Below are positions 38,301 to 46,326 of a DNA stretch of 64,000 bases, one piece after another. Below the pieces are notes generated by a model, which was given only the letters and a program-made list of their open reading frames with translations, searched no databases and had not been told where the DNA came from. Numbering within the stretch: the first letter of the stretch is position 1; every line of letters starts with the position of its first letter. Source of the stretch: Bin87 sp963663945. GTDB lineage: Bacteria > Chloroflexota > Dehalococcoidia > Lucifugimonadales > UBA3495. Made by a program: the position numbers and the translations under genes. Location: contig OY760687.1 in assembly GCA_963663945.1 (NCBI GenBank), positions 806,001-870,000 of the forward strand, given 5' to 3'.

Positions 38301-40335
38301 TGGGAAGTTCCTGCGCGTGCAGGCGACCTACGACGATAAACACGGCACCGGCAAAACAGTTAACGTGGTATCGACCAATGCCGTCCCGCCTCGGCCGGCC
38401 AACCAACCGCCTGAATTCGACGAAGGCGCAACGGCAACCCGGTCCGTGAGCGAAGCCGCCGTCACGGGCGCTCAGGTTGGCGCTGCCGTGCTCGCGTCGG
38501 ATGCCGAGAGTGACGAGTTGACATACTCCTTGGCCACTGGCGCTGACGCTGGGCTATTCGTGATCGATCCGGATACCGGAAAAATAGAGGTGGCCACCGG
38601 GGCGCTGCTGGACTTCGAAACAAAGCCGTCCCTGTCAATGACGGTGCAGGTGTCGGACGGCGTGGACGTTGACCGCAATGCGGACAGCGCCGTGGACGAC
38701 ACCATTACCGTGACCATCAACCTCATCAACGCCGATGAGCCGGGTTCAGTCAGTTTCTCGATCACTGAACCGTCGGAAGGCACTGCGATCACCGCGTCCC
38801 TGACCGACCCTGACGGCGCGGCAACGTCCGTCGCGTGGCAATGGTCCAAATCTGCGGACGGCGAGGACAACTGGGAGGACATCGCCAGCGCCACCGCCTC
38901 CAGCTACACGCCGGTGGCGGCGGACGCGGGGTTCTACCTGCGTGCCACTGCCGGGTACACCGATCCGCAGGGCAGCGGAAAACAGGCTTTCCGCATCCTC
39001 AACACGCCAGTGGCCGGCCTGGTCAACGAACCGCCGCGGTTCTTTGGCGGTGCGACCACAGAGCGCCAGGTGGCTGAAGACGCGTCTCCCGGCGCAGTCG
39101 TGGGCGCGCCCGTCGTTGCGCTGGACCCCGAGAGCGACCCGCTGAATTACACGCTGGCCAGCGAAGGGGACGCCGACCGGTTCGCCGTCGGATCAACCAC
39201 CGGCCAACTGACCCTGGCGTCCGGGGTTACGCTGGACTATGAGACCGACCACGACTACCAGGTGGTCGTGCAGGTGGCGGACGGCAAGGACGGCCACGAC
39301 AACCCGGACACGGGGATCGACGACACCATCACAGTCACCATCACGGTGGTGAACGTGGACGAACCCGGCGTGGTCGAACTTTCCTCCATGAACCCGGAGG
39401 TGGGGAAGGAGGTAAACGCTTCACTCACCGACGCGGACGGCGGAGTCGCCTCCCCGAAGTGGCGTTGGGAGAATTCGCAGGACGGCTCCAGCAACTGGGA
39501 AGCCATCGACGGGTCAACGACGGACAGCTATACCCCGCAAGCCGGTGATGCGGGCATGTACCTTCGCGCCATGGTGGACTATACCGATGACCACGGCCCC
39601 GGAAAGCACGCCAATAGGATGGCGACGGAACAGGTCCAGGCCAACGACGGAGGCTCCCGGGGCAGTGCGCCACAACCGGCCAGTTTCTACGACCAGTGCA
39701 GCAGCGATTTGCTCGCCGGGCTGGCGGCCAACTGCGCGAAAAACCCGTTCGCCGTATCCAGGGTTGAACTGGACGGTCGCTACACCATCGACTGGAGCGA
39801 CTGGGATGCCGCCAATCCCAGCGTCACCGGCTACACCATCATGCTGGACGAATTGGTCTACAAGACCTACTACCAGGACGGTGTTCGGGTGGACGACACG
39901 GTGTTGGCGAACATTTACGAAAGCTGCGCCTTCGCGGACAACCGCTGGACGTGCGAAGGTCAACTGAAGGCCAACTACCGCGAAGACATGAACGGCCTGC
40001 CGACCCGATCCACGGTCGTTGGCGTCAACCTCGATGAGACGCGCTGGACATCCTCCCTGCAAGCGCCGGGGCTATGGGTGTCCGACCGCAGCTACCACCA
40101 ATGGAGCGGCGACGCGACCGACCCGAGCAATGAACCGACAGAGGTCAGCTACACTGTCAAAGCCTTCGAGATGGACCTCTACCATTTCATTGCCCATGGT
40201 GGCGACGGAGGTGGGGAGTTCGCGTTGGTGGACGGCGCCAACGGCTTTGACGAACGTCCTAGCGCCCGCGCCGGCCACCCAACCCACGGCTGGGCAACGG
40301 AGCGACCGATACCGCCGTGGTACAGGGGTGGATGA
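35323..40335 (+). CDS. Large exported beta-propeller / cadherin-repeat protein
   Basis: About 1670 residues. A basic N-terminus followed by a hydrophobic helix (AITTFATAIFIATMLLFGVG) acts as a signal or anchor. Then come about ten repeats of about 48 residues with the pattern GIWSDGxxMWVxDxxDxKLYAYxLxTG, an NHL/YVTN-like beta-propeller (to about residue 510). After it, cadherin-type domains (ATDxDNDPLxY, FETxxSYxLxVxVRD) alternate with Ig-like segments (LTDPDGxVxxLxWQWQ) in roughly 210-residue units. The C-terminal about 200 residues (SVTGYTIMLDE) are a fibronectin-like cap. ATG 35323 is preferred over TTG 35269. No sorting motif is seen. Probable adhesion or recognition protein. Confidence 0.87.
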   Translation: MARRRRITVLTAITSNSKALHAITTFATAIFIATMLLFGVGHDTVHAGINAHSRSFDLSIAQYSPRGVWSDGTTIWVTNSLDRNSKLWAYRQATGARTSDKDISLTDGNNKPMGIWSDGSIMWVVDWDDNKLYAYELDTGARQSDRDISLHRNNTSPRGVGGTTQVIYVVDKHDKHVYAYYLSDGSRFVSAEFDLHGSNDSPWGFTASSSQDVFWVTDLSDQMLYRYYYTGLGSTRGGQDFRVPLGNGDPMGLWGDGEVFWMIDGEDDRVYAMIHKDFRHSGDDITINDVTDPRGIWTDGETMWVSYSTASTGAVLAYSLSTGSRDSAKEFTLADTNESPVAMWSDGTHIWVGEEDGRTLYAYSLDNSGAYSVIHSRVLTYDNADPSGFWSNDDLTWVADATDDKIYAYDASTFFRHSNRDIDLATENGDPGNIWSDGNTMWVFDTADKNAYAYSLRTGNRKRTEEFRPVPGNDNFSGGMTGHGLRFWVVDTDDQKLYAYAKQNTPASFSERSARFKIHHSLAGDSLIGSAPAATDVDNDPLIYAIKGTDSQRFTIDRQSGEIKSKSDATFTAGEQLSFVATVRDGKGLLDGADRTADDSVNVVVNVIHNANPTFVTEDGTTFTVAEDIAVGDAVAQLDTTDLDNHALVIGIRRSARFPFRVVAGQIELKSDETLDFETVASYDLPVRVRDDLNEANEADDEWDDEIDITIQVSNVEEAGTVTLGSNNPQVNVSLTASLTDPDGSVADLTWQWQTAATVDAATWTDISGATASSYTPVSGDVGKFIRALASYDDGQGMDKTASGVASNSVLADTPTNQSPSFTEGATTSRSIAENAESGALVGAPIVATDPDTDDTLTYRMLSEGSNPFRMDFNTGQISRTPQTFLSYERGASYTMNVIVRDGRNADGEDDVAWDASIDVTINVLDVDEPGMVALTEEHPQVGQQLSAELDDPDIPVTNVSWQWQTADTADATTWTGVTDATTGDYTPTLADHGKFLRVQATYDDKHGTGKTVNVVSTNAVPPRPANQPPEFDEGATATRSVSEAAVTGAQVGAAVLASDAESDELTYSLATGADAGLFVIDPDTGKIEVATGALLDFETKPSLSMTVQVSDGVDVDRNADSAVDDTITVTINLINADEPGSVSFSITEPSEGTAITASLTDPDGAATSVAWQWSKSADGEDNWEDIASATASSYTPVAADAGFYLRATAGYTDPQGSGKQAFRILNTPVAGLVNEPPRFFGGATTERQVAEDASPGAVVGAPVVALDPESDPLNYTLASEGDADRFAVGSTTGQLTLASGVTLDYETDHDYQVVVQVADGKDGHDNPDTGIDDTITVTITVVNVDEPGVVELSSMNPEVGKEVNASLTDADGGVASPKWRWENSQDGSSNWEAIDGSTTDSYTPQAGDAGMYLRAMVDYTDDHGPGKHANRMATEQVQANDGGSRGSAPQPASFYDQCSSDLLAGLAANCAKNPFAVSRVELDGRYTIDWSDWDAANPSVTGYTIMLDELVYKTYYQDGVRVDDTVLANIYESCAFADNRWTCEGQLKANYREDMNGLPTRSTVVGVNLDETRWTSSLQAPGLWVSDRSYHQWSGDATDPSNEPTEVSYTVKAFEMDLYHFIAHGGDGGGEFALVDGANGFDERPSARAGHPTHGWATERPIPPWYRGG

Positions 40336-40464
40336 ATCGGGTCCGCATGTCACCCTCGCGACCGTTATTCGTTGGGCCGGTTATCCGCCGGCCCAACCGG
40401 CGGGTTCGTTGCCGTTTCATCGCTATGCTGAAAGTGACTTGCGCCCCATAATTGAAGACACCTT

Positions 40465-40665
40465 CGCCGTAACGTTTGAGGCGCCGGCTTGGCCTGCCTG
40501 CAGAGCGCCATACCCGACCCTCCGGCGGTCGCAGGTCTGCTCCGAAACCCCGATGCGACGGGCAGCCCCTGCAACCGTGGTGCCGGTTGCGACGATCACC
40601 TCCGCCTCCCTGGGATTGTTCAGAATCTCCTCGGTGGTGTGCCTTGTCCTGGGCGTTCTTCGTCC
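40465..40665 (-). pseudogene. IS3-family OrfA remnant
   Basis: The - strand from about 40659 encodes HTTEEILNNPREAEVIVATG, then TVAGAARRIGVSEQTCDRRR, the HTH_Tnp_1 domain of IS3-group OrfA proteins. There is no start codon or downstream orfB and the end drifts away from the family. A degenerate fragment. Confidence 0.7.
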
Positions 40666-40877
40666 CCCATTTCGTCCAGGACCTTTACATTGATACTGGA
40701 TCGGTTCTCAGGGGTCAGGTCAGTGGTACAGTACGCAACCACGTGCGAGCCCTGACAACACGGTGTGTTCCCGGATAACAACGTGCCGGTCCGCTATTCG
40801 TGCGGTGTGGTATGGTGCATTTCACAATGGTCTGCCGGCACATCTCGAAGATGGTCGGAATGCTCCATCCCGTTGCC

Positions 40878-42311
40878 ATGTCGCCACCTCTGATCCTGCG
40901 GATTACAGATATCGTCTCCGGCCGAACCGCTGCCCTGCGGTTGGACGACCCCGCCGACCAGGAGGCGCCGTTGGGTTGCCTGCTGGAACGCTGCCTGAAG
41001 AACGCACCAAACGACGACCGACTGATCCGCACCGGCGCCATTGCGACCGATGGCCTGCTAGCCATGCGAAACCTGCAGGATCTGGTGTACCGTTCCGACG
41101 ACTCCGGCCGGCTGACGGACGTTTTCGCTGGCGTGAAGTTTCTCCAGGAGGGCCAACCGGCCGGCCTGACCCAGCCGGCGTTGATTCAGTCAGCGGCGGC
41201 CGGCGATGCTGTGCTGCGGTTGATTGACGTGGCGGTGGACCGCACTGACGCTGGATATGACCGCAACTGGACCGGCTTTCACCTTCGACGCTGGAACCAC
41301 GACCCCCATTGCTATGAACACTTCGTCCGGAACGTCGTGGCAGCGGCCTACGGTTCGCAGGAAGCCGACCAGGTGTTGCGGGCAGATACGCCCTGCCGGC
41401 AACGAAAGTTGATCCGCGCGTTGGCGTTGCACATCTGGAACAGCGATTTCGAGAACTACTCGCGTTTCTCGAACGACGGTATGCGGTTCAAGACCGGCGA
41501 CGAGACGGTGCGCAACATTGCGGCGGGCGCCGGTGGAATCTGCACCGAGAAGGTACAGGCGTTGAAGTTCCTTACCGACCACTACGAACTGGAGTCGGAA
41601 TACCTGCTGGGCGGCCCCAACGCGCCTGGGCCGTTTCCGGCTGGCCGGTTGCGGGAACTGCTGAACACCTTTGATTTCCGCTTTGCAAAGCGCCACATGC
41701 GCTACTGGCAACACGCTGCCCTGCTGTACTGGGTGGATGGTGAGCCTCTGTTGGTGGACGCCACCAACGGCAACATTCCCTTCCTCTTTCTCCGAGGCGA
41801 GGCCGCCAGCCGACTGTTGGCCAATGACACGGCAGGAAACCGCCCGGGCGTGTCGGTGCAGATGGTGGCGGAGGCGGAAGGCTACCACTATCACCGGGTC
41901 GATCAGGACATTCCTCTCAACCTGTTTTTCGCTCTTGAAGGTTGGTTGGACGACACCGACCTGGTGCAAGTTTTCGAGAACGAACTTGGTCTCTACCTGT
42001 CTGATCGGCACTACGTGATGCCGTTGCCCTACCGCAGCGAAGGGGAATTCCGGCGTTTGAAACACCGGTACGGGGAACTCTGCCGGACCGCCGGGTTCCA
42101 GGCTGACGTGAGTGCGGATTGGACACTGGACGGCCCGGTGGGCCGGGAACTGGCAGCCTGCAACCCCACGGCAGCAGCGGGTGTGCTGGCAGCGCGAGAC
42201 AATCTGATCGCCCGCTACGACTGGTGGGATGGTCCGGGCCATCAGTCGGGCCTGGCCGTGATCGCTCTGAAACCGTCCTCCGTGGCCTCAGGCGCAGGGC
42301 AAATGCCATGA
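40878..42311 (+). CDS. Predicted transglutaminase-fold protein, partner of the SecA-like ATPase
   Basis: About 477 residues, cytoplasmic by sequence. Counting from ATG 40878, a papain-like triad is visible: C222 in GGICTEKVQALKFL, H279 in YWQHAALLYWVDGEPLLVD and D294 in VDATNG. The H-D spacing of 15 matches transglutaminase/NAT-like cores. Such domains cleave or form amide bonds, sometimes with amines. The rest matches no family I know. The start is uncertain (GTG 40800, ATG 40812, 40851, 40860 also in frame; none has a good ribosome binding site). Its TGA overlaps the next gene's ATG (ATGA), implying coupled translation with the SecA-like protein. Confidence 0.65.
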   Translation: MSPPLILRITDIVSGRTAALRLDDPADQEAPLGCLLERCLKNAPNDDRLIRTGAIATDGLLAMRNLQDLVYRSDDSGRLTDVFAGVKFLQEGQPAGLTQPALIQSAAAGDAVLRLIDVAVDRTDAGYDRNWTGFHLRRWNHDPHCYEHFVRNVVAAAYGSQEADQVLRADTPCRQRKLIRALALHIWNSDFENYSRFSNDGMRFKTGDETVRNIAAGAGGICTEKVQALKFLTDHYELESEYLLGGPNAPGPFPAGRLRELLNTFDFRFAKRHMRYWQHAALLYWVDGEPLLVDATNGNIPFLFLRGEAASRLLANDTAGNRPGVSVQMVAEAEGYHYHRVDQDIPLNLFFALEGWLDDTDLVQVFENELGLYLSDRHYVMPLPYRSEGEFRRLKHRYGELCRTAGFQADVSADWTLDGPVGRELAACNPTAAAGVLAARDNLIARYDWWDGPGHQSGLAVIALKPSSVASGAGQMP

Positions 42312-45300
42312 GCGGAGGCTTGGAGAAGTCGAGTCTTCGGATGCGGCGCGGGCGCTCGTGGGAAGACTGGATCCTCCGTCGCATCCGGACCCTCCGGAGC
42401 GAGCGGGGGGTCGCCAACTGGTCGGACCAAGAACTGCGAGAGGCCGTCAGTGGTCTGAGTGATGGGTCTGAATCCTCGGGTTCCATACCGGAGGAAACGC
42501 TGGTCCTAGTGTTCGCGGTGGTTGACGAGACTATCCGGCGCCGTCTGGGGTTATGGAAAGTCTTCGACCCGCCGGATTCGGACGACGAACCGAGCATCGC
42601 AGACGCCCGCAGGAATCTGGCCGCCACCGGCCGGGGTCGTTACCCGGGAAGCGATATGCTCCTTCCGGCAGAGTTTTACCAGGCGGTCCGCCGCCGGAAG
42701 GATGTCGACAACGAGGGACTGCACTTTCGCCCCACCGATCAGCAATTGCTGGCTGGCCTCCACCTGTACAACGGTCGGATCGTGGAGATGGCTGCCGGCG
42801 AGGGCAAGACTGTGGCTGCCGCATTCCCGGCGGCGCTTTTCGGTCTGATGGGCCGCACCGTCCACGTTGTCACCGCCAACGACTACCTGGCTGCCAGGGA
42901 CTGCGAGTTGCTGGCGCCGGTGTACCACGCGTTGGGGTTGACGGCCGGAGCAGTGCTGGACCACATGGCCGGACCGGAGCGCTGCGTGTCCTACTGCAAC
43001 CGGGTAGTCTACGGAACGCTGCGCGAGTTTGCTTTCGACTATCTGCGGGACCGGCTGGTCATGTCCCCCAGCGAGCAGATCCAGGGCCGGCTGGACGTCG
43101 CCATCATCGACGAGGCAGACCAAACGCTACTGGATGAGGCTGCCACCCCGCTGGTCATTGCCGGCGCGCCTATCCTGAGCCGCCGGACGATCATACGGGC
43201 CGACCGGGCAGTGCGGGAGCTGGTGGCGGAGCAGGCCAGGTTGGCGGAAGAGTGCCGGCACGAGCTGGAACGACGTGTTGAAGACGGCCAAGCCGATCAC
43301 GAGTCGGCGATGCTTTTGGCCCGGGCAATGCTGTCCCAGCCCGACGACGAAGCGACGCGACGGCTGGCCGCTGCTCATCCCCGCCTTCGTCGCCGCGCAT
43401 TGTCCCTGGTGGATACGGACGGCTCCGGCCGGCCCGAGCCGGAGGTTGAGGAAGGATTGCTCTGCGCGGTGGATGCGGTGCGAGGCACGATCAGCCTGTT
43501 GCCCGAGGGTGTAGCCTTCCTGGAAGCTCGCCTGGGCGACCTCTATTCCGCCAACGCTGCCGACCCGAACACCCATGGAGGCTCTCGCCGGGCCGTTCGG
43601 CGGGCCAACCTGGTCAACCAGGTACATCAGCTGCTGCGGGCTCACCTCCTGCTGCGCCGTGGGGTCGAATACGTAGTGGACGACGACCGGGTGGTACTGG
43701 TGGACCGGGAAACCGGTCGACCCCGACCCGACACTCACTATCAGGACGGATTGCATCCGGCGGTGGAAGCCAAGGAAGGAGTGCCAATCCATCCTGACCA
43801 CCGCAACCTTGGGGAGATCAGCGTTCCGGGTTTCGTCCGGCGCTACCACAGGCTCGCTGGCCTCACCGGAACCGCTCAAGCGGCGTCCGAGGAGTTCCGC
43901 CGCCTGTACGGTTTGGATGTCGAGGTGGTTGCCGATAAGCGGCGCGCACTGGTCAAGCATTTCGGCCGTCGGGACCTGCCCTGCCGCGTGTATGCTCATC
44001 CCGACGACCAGCTGAGCGCCGTCGTCGACGAAGTCCGCTACTGTCAGACGTGGGGACGACCGGTGCTGGTGGCCACCCGGACAGTCTCCCAGTCGGGGAT
44101 CATCAGCCAACGGCTGACGCATGCCGGAATCATCCACCGTCTGCTCAACGCGTCCACCAACCAGGATGAGGCGAACGTCGTAGGTGAGGCCGGACAGCCA
44201 GGCGCCGTCACGGTGGCGACCAACATGGCTGGTCGCGGCACTGACGTGCTGCTATCGCCCGGCCTTGACCGGCGCGTCCTGGGTCGATTCGTCTCCCTGC
44301 TGGAAGAGACAATCACCGCCAACCACGAGGGCGGGGTGGTCGAAGTGCGGGCCAACACCTCCGGAGAAGCCGACCGGCTGGTGCGGGCAATCGAGGCGAC
44401 GCCCCAGCTGTCGGCCCGCCGTGTCGCTGGCGACCGGTTGTTCGTGCATCTCCGGGGAACGGCGCCGGCCCGGACCGCGCCCGCAGCGCGGGAGTTCGGA
44501 CTGGGCCTTCACCTCGTCAGCACAGAGTTCAATGACTCTCCTCGGGTTGCGTTGCAACTGCAGGGACGAAGCGGCCGGCGGGGCGCGTTCGGCTCCACCC
44601 GCAGCTTGCTGGTCAGGTCAGATCGATGGCTGGCTGGCCTGGAGTACGGACGCCCGACGCAGGACCCGGCGGGCCGAGTTTGCTGGGAGGGGCCGGATAT
44701 GGAACGAGAGTTGCGGCGCCGGCGCGAGGCAGCCCAGCAGGACGCGTCCAGTGCGCGGGCGCTGTTGCTGGAATACGCTGCAATCCTGGACGCCCACACT
44801 GACGCCTACTATCGGTCCCGGCAGGAGACGCTGGTTGCCGGGCCGGACCGCCTCGGCCGGTGGACGCAAGACGCGGCGCTATCCGCAGCAGCCGGCCTCG
44901 TCGACAGGCATTTCCCCAGCCTAGTCGCTGACGAATATGCTCGGCGGTTCGCGGATTTGGCGATTGAGCTACACGTCCGGTATGGCGTGGATGCCGAGCC
45001 GGCGTGGGGCTGCCCTCTGACCGGATTGGGAGGCGCGTTGGACGAACTTATGGAGCAGCATCTGACAGAGCGGCGGGAACAATTGGGCGAGGCTCGGTTC
45101 GGCGAGTTGGCCCGACTACTGCTTTTGCAGGCCGGCGATGAGCTGTGGGAAAATCACCGGGCCGACCTGAGGAGCATGGCTTCCGCATCGCGATTGGATT
45201 CGCATGGGCCGAAGACCGCAATCGCCGAGTACATAATCGCCGCGGCTGATACCTGGCAACAATTCCGGGATGAAGTGTCCAGTCGGTTCCTTGCCCAAAT

Positions 45301-45403
45301 GCTGCATTTTCCCATTGTCGAATCTATCGATCCGCCGGAAGATAGCCCCGAGCCACTCTCGCAGTTGGCCGTGGACCCGCGGCTTGCCGAGCTCGTATCC
45401 TGA
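42308..45403 (+). CDS. Divergent SecA-type translocase ATPase (accessory paralogue)
   Basis: 1031 residues. SecA hallmarks in order: Walker A MAAGEGKT (161-168), TANDYLAARD, YGTLREFAFDYLRDRL (235-250), DEAD box IIDEAD (267-271) with LLDEAATPLVIAG, the block GVEYVVDDDRVVLVDRETGR, HPAVEAKEG, GLTGTAQAASEEF, TNMAGRGTD, LHLVSTEFNDSP and arginine-finger motif QGRSGRRG. Differences from housekeeping SecA: an extra N-terminal about 100 residues, about 80 residues between TNMAGRGTD and LHLVSTE (E. coli SecA has about 40 there), and no C-terminal CxCxH zinc tail. SecA normally pushes proteins through SecYEG. No secY is nearby, so the channel is unknown. ATG 42308 overlaps the upstream stop. Confidence 0.88.
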   Translation: MSGGLEKSSLRMRRGRSWEDWILRRIRTLRSERGVANWSDQELREAVSGLSDGSESSGSIPEETLVLVFAVVDETIRRRLGLWKVFDPPDSDDEPSIADARRNLAATGRGRYPGSDMLLPAEFYQAVRRRKDVDNEGLHFRPTDQQLLAGLHLYNGRIVEMAAGEGKTVAAAFPAALFGLMGRTVHVVTANDYLAARDCELLAPVYHALGLTAGAVLDHMAGPERCVSYCNRVVYGTLREFAFDYLRDRLVMSPSEQIQGRLDVAIIDEADQTLLDEAATPLVIAGAPILSRRTIIRADRAVRELVAEQARLAEECRHELERRVEDGQADHESAMLLARAMLSQPDDEATRRLAAAHPRLRRRALSLVDTDGSGRPEPEVEEGLLCAVDAVRGTISLLPEGVAFLEARLGDLYSANAADPNTHGGSRRAVRRANLVNQVHQLLRAHLLLRRGVEYVVDDDRVVLVDRETGRPRPDTHYQDGLHPAVEAKEGVPIHPDHRNLGEISVPGFVRRYHRLAGLTGTAQAASEEFRRLYGLDVEVVADKRRALVKHFGRRDLPCRVYAHPDDQLSAVVDEVRYCQTWGRPVLVATRTVSQSGIISQRLTHAGIIHRLLNASTNQDEANVVGEAGQPGAVTVATNMAGRGTDVLLSPGLDRRVLGRFVSLLEETITANHEGGVVEVRANTSGEADRLVRAIEATPQLSARRVAGDRLFVHLRGTAPARTAPAAREFGLGLHLVSTEFNDSPRVALQLQGRSGRRGAFGSTRSLLVRSDRWLAGLEYGRPTQDPAGRVCWEGPDMERELRRRREAAQQDASSARALLLEYAAILDAHTDAYYRSRQETLVAGPDRLGRWTQDAALSAAAGLVDRHFPSLVADEYARRFADLAIELHVRYGVDAEPAWGCPLTGLGGALDELMEQHLTERREQLGEARFGELARLLLLQAGDELWENHRADLRSMASASRLDSHGPKTAIAEYIIAAADTWQQFRDEVSSRFLAQMLHFPIVESIDPPEDSPEPLSQLAVDPRLAELVS

Positions 45404-45446
45404 GTTGTGCCTCCCGATTCTTCATCGGGCAAAGGAGTTGACCGCT

Positions 45447-46322
45447 ATGGCGCCACGAATCAGCCGAATCGTTCTGTCGGTGTCCGCCGGAAGTTTGTTG
45501 GCGGGTGCGCCCGTGTTGGCCGCCTGCGGGCCATCCTCCACCGGTCCCAGCTACAGCCAATGGGCGGCTACCGACGGCGCCGCCGGCCGCATCAACCTGG
45601 ACGACGTGCAGCAGGCGTTCATAGAGTCGAGTAGCGCCACCGAATTCGAAGACCGGGTCAATGAAATTTACGAAGGCGATGGCCTCATTCTGATCCGCGC
45701 CCGCCAGGACGGCGAACGCCTCACGCTGGAGGGCTGGGAAGACCTGGACGCCAACAACCAGATCGACGACGCGGTGGACGACCAACTCTTTGCCATCGTC
45801 AAACAGGACGAACAGCACGAACTGCAGGGCTACCACGCCAATTCGTACTACAACAGCCACTTCGGCGCCGGCGATTTCCTCTTCACCTACCTGATAATAA
45901 GCAGCCTGAACCGTGGTCCCTACTACTACCAGACGGGTCCCGACCGGGCAACAACGGTCCGGCAGGATCGAGCCTCGTACCGCGGCTCCAGTCGCTACGA
46001 TTCTCAACTGAATCGCAACCGGCAGTACACCTCCCGCCAGCAGACCTACGCCGGTTCCAGCTACCAGAACGCGGGGCGCAGCGTGAGTTCGGGGCGTCAG
46101 ACCTATCAGCAGACGCAGAGGTCATCGGGCGCCTTCCGCAGCAGCAGTTCGCTGTCGCGTGGCAGTTCGTCCATTTCGCGCAGCTCCACGATCGGAGGAG
46201 GCACCGGATCGACCATATCACGGAGCGGCGGCTTCGGTGGTTTCAGCGGCGGCGGGGGCCGGGTTCACTTCGTGGACCGGCCGGAGGACTACGACGCGAC
46301 GCGTCCCGCCTGGCTGGCCTGA
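45447..46322 (+). CDS. Ser/Tyr/Arg-rich lipoprotein, YjfM/YgiB-like tail
   Basis: 291 residues. Signal peptide with lipobox VLAAC (Cys about 27), a conserved-looking N-terminal domain (about 45-150) with DDVQQAFIESSSATEFEDRV and FLFTYLIISSL, then a low-complexity tail of Ser, Arg, Tyr, Gln and Gly ending GGFGGFSGGGGRVHFVD. The tail resembles DUF1190 proteins (E. coli YjfM, YgiB), which occur beside PspA and DUF350 homologues. ATG 45447 has AGGAG 10 nt upstream and lies 43 nt after the SecA-like gene. Probably a membrane-tethered envelope component. The DUF1190 link is similarity of style only. Confidence 0.6.
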   Translation: MAPRISRIVLSVSAGSLLAGAPVLAACGPSSTGPSYSQWAATDGAAGRINLDDVQQAFIESSSATEFEDRVNEIYEGDGLILIRARQDGERLTLEGWEDLDANNQIDDAVDDQLFAIVKQDEQHELQGYHANSYYNSHFGAGDFLFTYLIISSLNRGPYYYQTGPDRATTVRQDRASYRGSSRYDSQLNRNRQYTSRQQTYAGSSYQNAGRSVSSGRQTYQQTQRSSGAFRSSSSLSRGSSSISRSSTIGGGTGSTISRSGGFGGFSGGGGRVHFVDRPEDYDATRPAWLA

Positions 46323-46326
46323 ACCA

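Noticed and set aside
35274..40700. Numerous secondary ORFs inside the propeller/cadherin gene
   Set aside because: All lie in other frames of a continuous repeat-protein frame with clear periodic motifs.
42119..42307. N-terminal extension of the SecA-like ORF upstream of 42308
   Set aside because: It overlaps the coding end of the transglutaminase-like gene in another frame; the ATGA overlap start at 42308 is the natural one.
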